Positions 23,772-36,599 of a stretch of DNA of 64,000 nt are shown piece by piece. This DNA is from Rhodosorus marinus (lineage: Eukaryota; Rhodophyta; Stylonematophyceae; Stylonematales; Stylonemataceae). Each line of letters opens with the position of its first letter. Positions within the stretch are counted from its first letter, which is position 1. The translations under genes and the position numbers were made by a program. The stretch is taken from NCBI GenBank assembly GCA_029953675.1, contig JAMWBK010000004.1, forward strand, positions 1,612,001 through 1,676,000. Direction: 5' to 3'. The notes under the pieces were generated by a model. It was not told the origin of the DNA. It worked only from the letters and a program-made list of their open reading frames with translations, and made no database searches.

Positions 23772-26700
23772 ATGGCTTCGTATTCAGGCGCAGTTGAGGA
23801 TTTAAGAGGAAGTTTGCCGATCTTGAAGAGGAGTTCTGCAGGACTTCCTGATGCTCCGGAGATAGGGAAAGTGAGTACTTCTGGGAAGTACTCACTTTAG
23901 GGACGGAGCCCCATTGCCCAATGTTGTTTTTTTCCGCGGTTGTTTTTACTTATTGTGTTTGTGATTTTGGCCGCATCATCAGGAACTAGTTCCAGAATTT
24001 CTGGGGTCGGAGCATCTTGGTGGGAAGAAATGCTCTCTGGAGAGGCGGGAGCGGTTGAAGGAAGCCTTGGAGGTTGTGAGGGAATGTGTAGCTAGCAGTG
24101 GGTTCAATGATTACTCTGCCACGGCGTACATGGTAGCAACCGTGCTTACTTTGGAGGAGCTTTTGAAAAAAGCTAAGAACAGCAATGTCGGGGCGGACAA
24201 GGTCCTTGACATGGTGTCCGACATGGGACACATTCTGAGCCTCACCGTCCAGGAGGCGAGAACAACGGTGATTCGAATGAAATGGAAAGCAATTTTGTCC
24301 ATTGCCACGAGAGCACTTCATTTAGCTTCCGAGGACGAGCTATTTTGTCGTGGGTTCTGTTCAATCACGGCGTCCATCATTTCTGTTGTTGATTCCATGT
24401 CATGGAAATCTCCACAGGTATGGCTGCGGTGCAACTGCTACGACTAAACTTTGCACCGTACTGCAGCGTCCTTGTTGACCATAATGTTCGACCTTCTTTA
24501 CACTTCTTCTCGGTAGATCATTGGCGCGTATCGGCAGCTTCTTCTCTTCGGCATTGATCAACGCTCGAGAGTTCAGCACCGGGCGAAGACTGCACTTACT
24601 GCGGTTTACAATGGACCCAGAGCTGAGAATATCTCGATTCGATTATCCAGGTCGAACGCAGCCTTTCTCATTACAGCACTTACTGATTCACAGTACAATC
24701 CAATCAGCACGATCTCGCTGGCGTATGTCATCGGAATGGGGTTGAATAGAAAAGATACCTACAAAGTCGCTCTGGCTGTTATCAACCTGGCGAAGAGCAG
24801 CCAGCCAGCTGTCTCCGCAGCGCTCCTTGAATATATACCGACTCTAATACTGAACGTCGAGTTCGTTGCCGGGGAAGCGGATCAGGAGGTAACCCATGAG
24901 ATGAAAGAGTTGCGCTTCAGTGATGTTTTTCTGATTCGTCTATTTGGAAAATCGACTTTTTCGTTCACTTCGGGAGCAGGTGACGTCATCTTTGTCAGAG
25001 GAGGAAGCGCTGGAGGTTGCGAAGATGTTAACGAGTTTCCCGGTTTCGAAGGTTGAGGATGCGGAGGGGGTATCCGCATGTGTGGCGGCGTTTTCAGCAT
25101 CTGCATCAGCGCTGTATTCGGTATCGGGCTCTTCTGCAGACTACACAGCAAAATTCTGCTCACTTTCGATTGAAATGCTTAAAACACTCGCAGACCCTTC
25201 CTCTGAAATCCAACGAATAGCCTCTGCGATGGAGCAGGTAGGGGCATCCATTGCCAACAGGTTATGTGAAGGGCATTTTCCTCATTCCCGCAAGCTGAAA
25301 AGTTTGCATTTGAAAAAATTATTTCGCCCCAGCTTGTGAGCTTGCAAGCAGGTCATCGAAGCTCGGAGGTTCTTTCAGCCCTTGAGGGTCTGCTTTCATA
25401 TCAATTCCAACCCTACTGGCAGCACATTTTACAGCCGCTGGCGTTGATGTACCAGAGCCAAGTCTATCTTGATGATATTCCCTTCGACGACTTCACGAGG
25501 TGCGGAAATCGTCGGACTTGGACGGGACCATTCCGCTTGCGGCTTTTGGAGCGTAGCTAAGGCCAAGGCTCTTTGCTTTTTTAAAACCAGGTCCATATCC
25601 ATCGTTGTCGAGAAGTACGGCCAGCTGACGGACGAAGACCTTCAAGGACCATTGGAGAATTTGATCATATCCCTACTGCGAGGCGGAGGTGCCGAGATCG
25701 CTCTTACAGCTGCTCAATTCGAGTTCAATCATGACACACGCGTAAACAACAGCTGGTTGATGCCTCTCATTTGTAACCACTTGCGAGGAGGCAAAGTGAG
25801 TAGACCTGCGACTAGCCGTGAGCGAATAGCAGAATTTGAGAAGGAACTTTGCTCTGACGCTCGCCTGTTCTTCCGTTGATCGCAGTTACGGACGTTTGCA
25901 AATCGGGTCCTGCCTATCCATAAAACGCTGATGGAACGAGCGAAGTCGGAGGAACAAGAGGGTAGTCCAGTTGCCTCGAAGAATACGACGATAGTCGCCA
26001 TGCAAGTAAGGAGGCTCCTCTGATTGTGGCGCTCTGAGCAGATCCTATCAGCTCGGAGCACCTGTCTTACCGAATGCAATGGCTTTCCCCTTTGCAGGTT
26101 TGGAGTTCCCTCTGCGGTTTCTGCAACGACCCTACAGATCTGTACGAGCAAATTATGGGCGTTGGATCCCTCATTGCGCCAAACCTAAACGCTGAAGACC
26201 CAACTGTATGAAAATTGCCAAAACAAAGGATGCTTGCATTAGCTGTATTCAAGCTGTAGAGAGGAGGCATCTCACCGCAGCTTTCTGTACGTACAGATGA
26301 AGCATTTTGCTATTAAGGCGCTCCGAAATCTAGCTCAGTCAGCTGGAAACTCTCTAGCGTCAGAGAAGGACAAGAAAACGTACGCTAAATTTTTGAAGAA
26401 CATACTACCGTCCTTATTGAAAGGAACGCAAACCTCATCTGTACAAAAGCGAGAAGAACACCTGGTGTGCATCACCGCCTGTTTGGCTGCGAGCCACTCA
26501 GACGCTGCTATCGCCTCTAACTTTTTGAAGAGAGCGCTGAAGAATGTGCTTGAATACTCCTCTGGAAATGTGCATAGCAGCGGTGAGGCTTCCCTGTAGC
26601 AATGGCACTCAGAGGCAAAAATGGTAATTGAAGTCGGCATTGTTTCTTCGCATGTTCTGCTGGGGTCAGATTCTGCACGATCGTCTCTGGATATTGCCAT

Positions 26701-28898
26701 GGCTATCGTTAAGTCGTACGCACTTGAGAAGGACTCCTCCGAACTGCTCCTCTTCTACAAAACTCTTTTGCCTCATCTGAAAGATCCAAGCGATACCTCT
26801 ATTCAGAAGAAAGCCTACAAGGTAAGAAGCTACAATCTCTCAATCAACTGAACGGGTCACGGATGACACGTATTAGCACAAACTGAATCGCCGTGGCCTT
26901 ACTGTCGATCCTGCTTAGGCTCTTGCCCAGTTCCTGCAGTTGGAGCTTATTTCAGTACCTGATGACCTTGTAACGCAACTGGAGGAAGCAGCGGACTCGA
27001 CTGGGGTGGGATCTAAAGCGAGCAGATTGTTCTGCATCCAGATTCTTCTTGAGAAGCTCTTGGTGGAGAGCTTGCATGAGTCAACGTGTAGATTCATTGT
27101 GGAGATCATTCTTTACAGCAGAGATGCGTCAATGAAGGTGAGCAGAATGGACTTTTGAGGCTCGAGAGCAAGCTGGATTTCTGAGCTTTGCAATCTCTAC
27201 GTGATCTGCACGTGTTTCAGACTCGTGATCATGCGAACAAGGCGCTGTTAACTGTGGCCCGTAGATTCTACAACGTGTTTCCGGCCGCGGATTATAGTGA
27301 AGAGCAATTTGCTGGAAGCGGAATAGAAACGTTTCTCAATCTTTTATGCGCGGGTCTCGCAGGTATGTGAAGAGCATCTCTAGTCAACAAGGTTGGAGAG
27401 AAATGTATCTCTAACGCGATGCCTTCTAATACCTTCGACGCCGTTGCTAGCCCGCAACGATGCTATGATCGCTGCGACGTTAATGGTTATTGCGCGGGTC
27501 ATTTACGAGTTCAGAGCTGAGATCAGATTGGACGAGTCTCTTGGCAAGCGGGTGACTGCGCTGTTTGCCGACACTGAGAGCATGCCAATACAACCTGGAC
27601 CTGTAACCCTCCTTCTGCAGGGTGAAAGTAGAGAAGTTATCCGCGCGAGTGTCGGTGTAATCAAGGTCTGACTTCTCAGTCGAATCCCACGGTTCCCAAT
27701 GGTTTTTTAACCGAGTGCTTCAATCACGTACAGGTTGCAACGGTTGTGCTTGACGAGGAGCAACTAACCAGCATCTCCGGCAGCGTTATTCCATCGCTTA
27801 TCATCGTTGCTGATGATTCTAAGAAGGATCTCCGGCTGAGGGTTCGTGTAATCGTGGAGCGGATGTTGAGAAAATGCAGTCTGGAGGTAATGGAAAGGGC
27901 GTTCCCGGTGGAGCAGATGAAGTTCCTCAACAATATACGGAAGCAACAAGCGAGAAAGGCGAAGAGGAAGAAGAAGCCCGATTCCGGCATATCAGGATTC
28001 GATCAAGCACTTGGAGGAAGCGAAGATGAAGGCGAAGTGGCGGAGTCTGATCTCCAGACAAAAAACGATCGACAGACGATGAAGTCTCGTGCAATGACAA
28101 CAAAGACCGGTCGATCCACTACGGCGGTAGGCTGGCTTAACAGCTTTGGCAAGTACTTCCGAACAATTTGCTCAATTTTTCTCCACTTGTACTCTGTTTA
28201 GGCTTCACTTCTTTCTCGCGCTCCGACGCGATTGTCCTTTGCTACGGACTTCTTGGACGGGCGGAATCGGGAAGTCAAGGACATTGGCTCCCGACTTCGA
28301 CTGAAGGACGACGGAGATCTTCTTGCAGAAAATGCTGCATCTCTCGTTTCGAAGAAGGATCTCATGAAGAGGAAGAGGAAGAGCGATGACGTTTTGGACG
28401 GTGAACCAGACAGCGATACGGGAGGCTACATTGTTGGAGATGATGGACGACCAATCTTCCGGGAGTCAGAATCAGAATCTGAAAAGGCTGATGCGGGATC
28501 AGATGAGGATGATATGGACAGAGCAGCACCGGCTCAGTCACAGCGTACCGCAGGTGGAGGCCGGCAGAATGCGAGAAAGAGAGGGCCGAATTCTCTGAAG
28601 GTAAGGTTCACTTGCCTACATACCTTGCCTGATTCAAGGAAGGAATTCAGGTTTGCTGAAAACAGAAACCGCGGTCGCACCGAAACTCTTTTTTCAGGGA
28701 TTGAATCTCGGGGAGGAGTTCAAGTCTCGCAGAGGGCGTGGAGACGTTAAGAGAAAGTCTCGTCCAGATCCATACGCATACGTTCCACTCGCACCGGGGG
28801 CATTCGCATCGGAGGGCGGGGGCAAGCGAAACGGATCCGCCATCGCGAAAGTTCACTTGGGGACCAGGAGAATGCAAAAAAGACAGCGGAAAGCATGA
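23772..28898 (+). CDS. RRP12: RRP12-like ribosome biogenesis HEAT-repeat protein
   Basis: Seventeen exons: 23772-23870, 23983-24417, 24517-24888, 24980-25237, 25303-25461, 25500-25552, 25591-25795, 25886-26005, 26098-26205, 26297-26582, 26613-26821, 26919-27137, 27221-27362, 27451-27665, 27734-28126, 28202-28600 and 28698-28898, about 1290 aa, the usual RRP12 length. RRP12 is a karyopherin-like HEAT protein needed for pre-ribosome maturation and export. Seen: helical repeats throughout, the NUC173-region signature NNSWLMPLI followed by VLPIHKTLM and WSSLCGFCNDP, a low-complexity acidic/basic tail, and the closing GEEFKSRRGRGDVKRKSRPDPYAYVPL motif, nearly diagnostic. Two junctions are odd: exons 5/6 need a 38-nt intron with a GTCTAT donor (or a one-base indel), and exons 10/11 need a 30-nt intron to remove an in-frame TAG at 26597. 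Others are ordinary. Confidence 0.88.
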
Positions 28899-29628
28899 AC
28901 ACCCCCCAATGACGTGAAACTTAATCAAACACCAATTGAATTTTCAATATTTAATCGCCTAACGTTCTCTGTCAATACAGCTTGATGGAGGACGTTGAAT
29001 TGTTTATATTTTAGAAAGGATATCATATGTTGAATGACAATATAGATTTTGGAATTAAAGTTTGAAGGAGTTGTGCCGTCGGAAAGTTGTTGGACGTATG
29101 ACACTCTTTTGATAAAAAAGAGAATATGAAGTCGTAGATTGAAAATGGTTGAGAATGGGAAGATGGAGCGGGAGGAGGAGGAGAAGGAGGAGGAGGAGGA
29201 GGAGAAGAAGGAGGAGGCGGAGGGATGATAGGTTAAGACTTGCAAAGGGTTCCTAAGTAGTGATTCCTCCTTTTTTTGCCGCAGAGGGGAGGTGGATTTT
29301 GTTGATCGATTGTGTAGGAAGAATTTTGATATATTGTTTTTGGGGGAGGAGGGCGGGGAAGGGGTTTGATCTTGTTCTTCCTGTCACGAGCTCATTTTTT
29401 AGAAAAAGGCTTTGCTGTAGCGAAGGAGTTCTCTTGCTACAACTAGTCCTACACATCCCTCCAGGGCTCTGAACCTGACAGGTGTTTTTGAGGTCGGAAT
29501 GGCGATTTGAAGCTGTTGGGCTGTTCTCGGGCCTTTTGTCAGTGCATCGAAGTGGGGCCAAAGGAACTTGGGTAGCTTTCCTGTTCGTAGCAGATTTTTT
29601 CAGAGCCACTTTTTTGCTCGAGTTTGTG
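28899..29628. other. Intergenic with GGA-rich tract
   Basis: Holds an imperfect GGA/GAA triplet run at about 29160-29222. The 150 bases before 29629 form an in-frame open extension of the M16 gene that lacks an ATG and contains TTTTTTCAG, so a non-coding first exon or intron may lie here. Confidence 0.55.
29160..29222 (+). repeat. Purine triplet repeat (GGA/GAA)
   Basis: A run of GGAGGA and GAAGGA units, interrupted, 60 bases long, between the RRP12 3' end and the M16 peptidase gene. Confidence 0.75.
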
Positions 29629-32600
29629 ATGAGGGAGAACGGGGACCGGAGTGTTTTGGAGGAGTTCGATCCGCGTGAGAAGCTTGTAGAGGATCCAAAC
29701 TTGGTTAGGGGAAGGTTAGAGAATGGGCTTGCTTACGCAATTTTGCCGAATGCGAGGCCTGCTAATAGAGTGGAGGCCCATCTAGTGGTCAAATGCGGCT
29801 CACTAGATGAAGAGGACCATGAGCAAGGCATCGCGCATCTTGTCGAACATGTTGTCTTCTGTGGAACGAAAAAGTTGGCCGACTCTGAAAAAGTCAAATC
29901 GGCCATGGCCTCCATCGGCATGTCGTTTGGAGCCGACGTGAACGCGTCAACAGACTTTCGGGAAACTAAGTACACGTTTCACGGTCCAATAGAGCGCCCG
30001 CAGAACTTTCCTATTGTTGATGGCGGAGAGGCAATTTCTGACGGATTCCAGGGCGTATTGGAGATTTTGTATGAAATCTGCTTTCAAGCTACAATCGAAG
30101 AGGTAAGGTGATCGCTCGAGTCCCTGGCGCGAACCAACGTATTCCCGCCTTTGGAGAGTCCAATCATGCCTTTTTTCGTTCTCTTTGCTGAAGATTTGGG
30201 GCTAAAACCCTACCCCAACCGTGCGGCAGGACTCTGTGACAACTGAAAAAGCAGCGGTGCTCTCCGAACTGCAGCTGCGGAATACTGTGGAATTCCGCTC
30301 GGACAAGGCCTTCATTGAAAAGTTCCATGGAGAAACTCCGATTCCATCGCGGTAGGTGTCAGTTACCAAAGTTGCCACCTGCTTCCTACTCACTTGGGCC
30401 AATCGATAGTGGAGGGTTAAGAGTTTGCTGACAGCTGGGATGTTCTATGCTTCCAGGTACCCAATTGGCCTTGAAGAATCGGTAAAAGGATTCACCGCAG
30501 AGGACGTTCGAAGATTCTACGACAAGTTTTACGTCCCCGGAAACATGGAATTGTATTGTGTTGGCAGCTTTGATAAGAAAGGCGCTCTGGAACTCATCAA
30601 GTCGATTTTTGAGAAAGCGGAGCGAAAAGAAGTACCAGACTGTGTTAGCCACAGACTTGAAGAATATCATCGTTATGACAGGATTGAACCGGAAAGAAAG
30701 TTTGCCACCTTCAATCACAACCTGCTGGCACAGGTACGGCGGAAGCTTGACGTTTGTCTAGGTCTGGAAACTCCCGAAGAAGCTAACGTTTTGACACTGT
30801 CGCATTTCTATGTAGACCGTAGTTTGTTTCGCCGTGAAAGTACCTTCATATAAGGTTCAAGTATTCGAACATCTGCGCATTAATCTGGTTGATTCCATTT
30901 GTGGCTCAGTTTTTGAGGAACGAATGGACGGCATTTACAAGAGCATGGGCAACCCCATCTTCACGGTGGGTAGTATGGAACATAGCGAAACGTGGTCAAA
31001 ACCGCGACACTGCCCTAAGCATTTCGCTCGTTTCCTCTATTTATGTGTAGGAGTTTGGCTGGGGATACGACGACAGCCATAGGGAAGGCTGCGCTGCGAA
31101 TGTATTGACGATAAGCTGTGAACCTGCGGACTTCAGGGAGGCTGTCGTCTTGCTCTTGCGAGAAAGCAGAAGGCTTTGTCGCTATGGGATCCTTGAAGGA
31201 GAAATGAGGCGAGCCCTGCACATGTTGTTGAAGTCCTTGCGCCAAGATGCTGAGCAGGCAGACACGAAGCAGAGCTCGTCAATCATATCCGATTTAATCA
31301 ATGAGTCTGAGCTTGGAGATGTTTATCAAAGCGCACAAGCCCAGTACGAGCTCTTTCAAAAAGCTTCCAGGACAATCGATGTCGAAACAGTGAACAAAAG
31401 AGTCCGAGCAGTCTTTTCTGGATTGGGAATAGAAAAGGAGGGGTCCTTGACGCCTGAGAGTGAGTTGCTAGGGCCCCGACAATTGAGAAGAGATTAGTGG
31501 AGGGTACCATATTTCAACTCAGACACCTGCTCGTATCCGCGCTGCGGAATTGCCTTGGCACCTCATTTGCTTAGATGGTATTGAGGGTATGGTGGGCTGT
31601 GGCGATTGTGTGGTTTTTGTGAGCGGGCCGCAGAGGAAGCTTGGGAAATTTACAGTGGATGAGATTAACGAGTTGGTGGAATTGTCAGCACAGAGCGAAA
31701 TAGAGGCTCCTGCTGACATTGACCTCCCGGAATACCTTTTCGAGGTAGGAATCGATAATCAGCACGTTTCGGAGGAAACAGGATTTTAGTCCTGATTTCA
31801 TGGAATTTTCGCAGGAGCAACCCGAGCGGGTAGATTTCGTGGAGGTTGCTAGTGCCCAGAAGCTTGGCCTTGAGGTTGTGGAGCCTGAGAAGGCCATAGA
31901 AACAGAAAGCGGAGCTTGGTTCCGTACTTTGCCGAACGGGTACACATCACGAGGAGACAGACATCTAGGAATTTCCCAGTCAGGCGTCATGCCCTAAAAC
32001 TCTTTGATTCTATCTCAATAACTCACAGGGTCAGAGGAGCTTTCCACGTCACTGAGTATGATGCGAAGCATTTTATTCTTCGTGTCAATGTCCATGGCGG
32101 TTCGGCATCAATGGCCAATGAAGTTGAGTCAGCGGCCCTGTCGATGGGGTTGCTGACCATGTTTTCCGGGGGGGCGGCTGGATATCCTTCTCATGTCCTC
32201 AGCAAGTACATGTCTACTCATAACATAGACTTGGAAGTAGCAGTGGGCTTCGAGTCCGCGAGGGTGCGGAATCAGCTCTTTCGCTGAAGATCAGCTGTAA
32301 TATTACCGTGCTGACCCGGATACATTTTTGTCACAAAAATTATTTAGCTTGATCTGTGGGCAGGTACAGCAGGGCACGGCCTAAAACGAGCGTTCGAAAC
32401 ACTCTTCGCATATTTTACTACCCCCGTTTGGGACACAAGCTCGTTTGAGCGCGCGAGAAAAGAGAGGATGCTCTTATTCGAGGAACTTCAGCACGAGATT
32501 GAGAGGAGGGTCCAGGAGGCCGCGTACCTGGTTCGACAGCATCAAGCTCGCATTTGGTAGTTTCAACCCTAGCTGACTCAAACCGTTGCCATTATGGGGT

Positions 32601-33979
32601 AATTTTACATGGTTAGAATCTTGTCGGCGGGGACAAACGATTCCCGACAAGTTCGAAAAAGTGTCTTCGACGCATAGACTTTGACGATCTGCAGCAAACG
32701 ATCATGCGGGCGTTGGATCCAGCGAAGATGGAAGTGATCCTCGTCGGCGATTTTGATCCCAAAGAGGCTGAAATGGTGAGCTGCAATGCAAAGAAGTGCT
32801 TTGCCCTTCGGCTCCATGCATCCTTGATCTTCAGGAAAGGAGCGCCTCTTTTGCAAGTCCTTGTGAAAACTGATTTGTTCCTGTTCAACCAGCATTTTGC
32901 GTCATATTTCGGAGCTATAAGAGGAGTCGGAGTCGTAGATCCTCCCCGAACTATACCTGACGTTCGACTTACTTCAAATGAGGACGTGACGAAACTGTCA
33001 GTTTATGACCAGGAAAACCGCGCGGTTGTCGGTTTCACTGGCCATCTTAGAGGTAGATGGAGCATGTCTGGTCTTGACCTGCTGACTTTACGGACGAGGT
33101 ATGTTTAGAGGGTGTGTCAATGGTGACCCACAACGCATATTCCTTCCTAATGTACTCTTTTTGGTGGAACGTGATAGTTATACGACGCCGAAGCACGCCG
33201 ATAAGGCCTTCGGATCCCGTTGTCTAACCGTTTTGTCGGAAATCATTAACAATCGCCTGTACAAGGAGATCAGAGAGGAACAGAAACTAACGTATTGGGT
33301 GTCGTTTGGGCTAAGCTACTTGGACACTCACGATTTCAGTATTGTTTCCATAAGGGTTCGTATTACCGGCCATCAGCTCAAGACCTGATTTCTTGCTCAC
33401 GAGTATGAGACTTGCTTCGCTGTGCACGTAGATGTCACCCCTCGCGGATAGGGTTGAGGAGGCAATAGGTGCAGTTAAACTGACCCTCCGCAATATCGTC
33501 GAAGGAGAAATTACGGAAGAGGAATTCAATCAAGCCGTATCGCCGATGATAGCTCAGTGCGAGAGTAATCTGAAGCTGAACTCGTACTGGGTGAGCTTGC
33601 TTTCGAATGTGACGAGCTCCAATTGTGTGAAAGACTCATCGTGCGTCGTAAAGATACGAGGTAAGATGGCTTGCAGGGCATCGCAAAACAGAAGATCAGA
33701 ACTGAGACCACTCCTTCTACTTCAACAGAGGCATATTGTTCACTAACTTTGGAGGATGTGAAGGCCTACGGATGTGGCCAACTGCGAGGATTGCCGATGC
33801 AAGTAACATTGGGAGAGACACGTTCATACAGAAACGTACAGGACATCCTTCCTGATGCCCCTTCAGTACTAGGGGACTTGCCGCTGACGACAGTCCCTAT
33901 CATAGCTACTGGCCTCGCTCTTGCCATAGCCGGGACGACCATTCTCGTTCGCAACTGGAGAAAGGTTCGCGAACACTGA
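29629..33979 (+). CDS. M16 (pitrilysin/insulinase) zinc peptidase, plant PQQL-like, with C-terminal membrane segment
   Basis: Fourteen exons, 29629-30102, 30230-30351, 30457-30733, 30816-30965, 31051-31459, 31575-31744, 31815-31939, 32029-32263, 32348-32530, 32617-32775, 32893-33098, 33178-33355, 33432-33590 and 33677-33979, about 1049 aa. M16 enzymes are two-lobed zinc proteases that degrade peptides in an enclosed chamber. The inverted zinc motif HLVEH is at residues 70-74 inside GIAHLVEHVVFCGT, and a downstream Glu (164 in TTEKAAVLSE, or 171) would be the third ligand. Four M16 lobes can be followed; the later ones lack HxxEH, as normal. The layout resembles the plant single-chain PQQL-type protein. 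Residues about 1022-1041 form a hydrophobic helix followed by RNWRKVREH, a tail anchor unusual for this family. The exon 9 donor (GTTCGA) is weak, and the start could be further upstream. Confidence 0.86.
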
Positions 33980-34996
33980 CTCTATTCGCGGATGAGGAGT
34001 TCTTGTAAATTTGAGTAACTTGAAACCCATGAAAGAAGAGACAGCTTCTACGTATCAGCGATCCATTCGTAGAACAGTGCCGAGGTGGATTGGAACTCAC
34101 GGACCCCGAACTGCCTGAAACGAAAAACCAAACCAATTCCCGCCCCGGTTTTTTTGGCAGCACCGTGCGGGAAAGTCGGGCCGGGGTGCGGGTGGGGCAT
34201 ACCGGTTGGTTTCCCTTCTGAAACCATCTGCTCATTCCCAGAGCTGGAGGGGATAAAATTGAACCACCTTCTGGACATTGCTCTGTCGTCCGAACACCCC
34301 AAAAACCTGTTCGCGACAATCACAGAGAAGTTACACCTCCAAAAGAAAACAAAAAACACAAGACCACCCGACCACAATCATTTAATTTTTCATATTGATT
34401 GAATAAAATCTGGGCCAGGTGCTATTAAGAAAAAAAAATCGAGTTTTTTGAAAGATCGAAAAATTCCAACTTTTTCGTTAAAAGCGCAAGTGGGAGTTTT
34501 GTATCAATCCCAGACGGGGGGCATACTGCTCTTTTTTCCGAGATGACCCATTCATGGTTCCTTTCACAGAGTTTTATATATTTTGGAAATTTATTGTCAT
34601 ATTTTTGTCTAGCAAGACATTCTTATTGTCACCTTCAGTTGATGGCTGACTCCTTTGAGGGATTTTGTTTTACATATTTTTTGCAGATATGATTTTTGTT
34701 TTTTGAAAACTTTTGATTTCAAAGTGGGAAAAGTCAGCTTGTCCATAGACGATGGGAAACACGTGTGGTGGGATTGATTGCCTTGGATATATAGCGCGCT
34801 GAGATTTGTTGTGGGGGGGGGGGGGGTCTGGATGGCGGGCATAGGAAGGGTGGGGGAAGGGCAGGAGTGCAGGGGGTTGGAAATTTTCGTTTTTGTCTTG
34901 GCGTTGTGTGTTTTATTTTCTTGTTTCAGCATATTGATTTTTGGCGTTGTGAGCTTGTCTTGTTCTGTGTGGTTACTTTTCGTATAGACGGAGGAG
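33980..34996. other. Intergenic with long G-run
   Basis: About 1 kb, A/T-rich at 34390-34700. A 14-G run lies at 34813-34826. It must contain the M16 terminator and the JmjC promoter. No gene. Confidence 0.6.
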
Positions 34997-36396
34997 ATGA
35001 AGGGCGGAGATCTGATCGTATCATTCTCGGTGTGTGCTTTGGCGGTGATCTGCGCCGGTCTGTTCGGATATTTTCATGATGATCTCTCGTTTGGGATGGA
35101 CTCGAGGGAAAAATTGCTCCTTCACAGAGCGCTAACTAGGGACTGGATGAGTTGGGAGGACTCAACTACCCCGATTCCAATCTCCTATGCGGCGAAGCTT
35201 ACCAAGTCTATTCTTGCTGGTGAGGTCGAGAATCTTCCTGAGAAGTTGGCCAAAACCGTATCGAAGGATGGCTATCAGACAGTGCACATCAAGAGGGCCT
35301 GGGATTATATTCGCTCGGAACGTCTGGAGCAGATCAAGACGATGTGCACCGCCGACGAGGAGAAATGCAAGGCTTATGTGAACTACGCAGACAAACGATT
35401 CGGACTCACACCCTTGCATCTTTCCTATTTCAATCGGGATGAGAAATTATCAGAGTTTTTGATCGGCCTGGGAGCTGACCCATCAGCAATGGATATGGCC
35501 GGGAGAAAACCGCTAAACATGAGCTTTCCGAGTTTCGTTAACAACTCGCGGAAATGGGCGAAGCAGAGGGGCAGTGCTTGCGAGATTCCAGAGGTGATGT
35601 CGTTTTCGATCATGCACAACGCTTCTCGATGGATATGTTTGAGACTGACAAAGTGTTGGCACTGATTGCGCTCGTCTTGTCCTTCCAGGTTATTGCGGAC
35701 GATACAGGAGAATGGACGAAAGAAGCGAAGAGGCTGATCAGGGAAGGTGAACCGGTGATCATTCGAGGTGTCGTAAAGGACAACGTACCCACATTGGAGG
35801 AACTTGTGAGCAAGTTTGGAAATACAACTGTAAGAGTTGGTTCTGTCCCATATGCGGACTATTTTGGATTGAATATTGAGCACATAAAGCTCAGCGATTT
35901 CATTGCGAGAAGTGTTCGAGGTGACGACGATGGACAGCTTCCCATGTACGTGTTTGCGAAGGATGCGAAAATCAGCTCAGAGTTTTTCGAGCTCATGGCG
36001 ACCTTAGTACGCAAAGCCTTCCCTGTTCCAGACATTTTCGACGATCCAAGTAAGATCGGGCCGAGCGCGCTTCATTTTGCACTCGGACGGGAAGGTTCTG
36101 GTGCGCCAATGCACATCCATTCTGATGCTCTCAACCTAGTTCTTGCCGGCAAGAAGCGTTGGTTCGTCCTTCCCCCACAAGATGCGATCTACTCAAGGAA
36201 GCACATCTCAACATGGGTCAAGGAGGATTTGCCAACAGCTGACCCGAAACCATTGGAATGCGTGCAGAACGCTGGGGACGCAATTTATGTACCGTTCGAC
36301 TGGGCTCACGGTGTGATTAATAGTGGCGAATTCACTTTCGCGTTTGCATTGGAGCTGTTGTCTGATAGAGAGAGCCTGAAAGCATTTAAATGGTAG
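34997..36396 (+). CDS. Membrane-anchored JmjC/cupin-8 dioxygenase-like protein
   Basis: Two exons, 34997-35593 and 35689-36396 (phase 0, GTGATG donor, TTCCAG acceptor), give 434 aa. JmjC/cupin-8 proteins are Fe(II)- and 2-oxoglutarate-dependent hydroxylases of proteins. The iron triad is visible as HSD at residues 343-345 (in PMHIHSDALN) and a distal His at 406 (DWAHGVIN). The co-substrate region NLVLAGKKRWFVLPP follows the first motif, and GDAIYVPFDW precedes the second His, as in the JMJD and FIH-type group. Residues 5-25 form a hydrophobic helix, a signal anchor, so the domain may lie in a secretory compartment. Residues about 135-170 look like one or two degenerate ankyrin repeats (GLTPLHLSYFN, LGADPSAMDMAGRKPL). 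The substrate is unknown. Confidence 0.82.
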
Positions 36397-36590
36397 GCTT
36401 CGTATGCTCGCGTGCAGTCTTGCTTTCTCTGTTTCCCAGGTTTACCAGCGGAACCGCTGAGAAAGTCGCCATACCCTAGCAAGACTTTCACGTGGCACCG
36501 CCCCTGCTGGAGCTACTGATGGTGACTACCCGCGGTTTGCCGTTCGCCTCGAATGGAATCAGGTGCGAAACTAGTCTAAGAAACAAGTCA
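36397..36590. other. 3' flank of the JmjC gene
   Basis: Short intergenic stretch leading into a block of diverged tandem repeats; no feature seen. Confidence 0.4.
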
Positions 36591-36599
36591 GTGAAGTAC

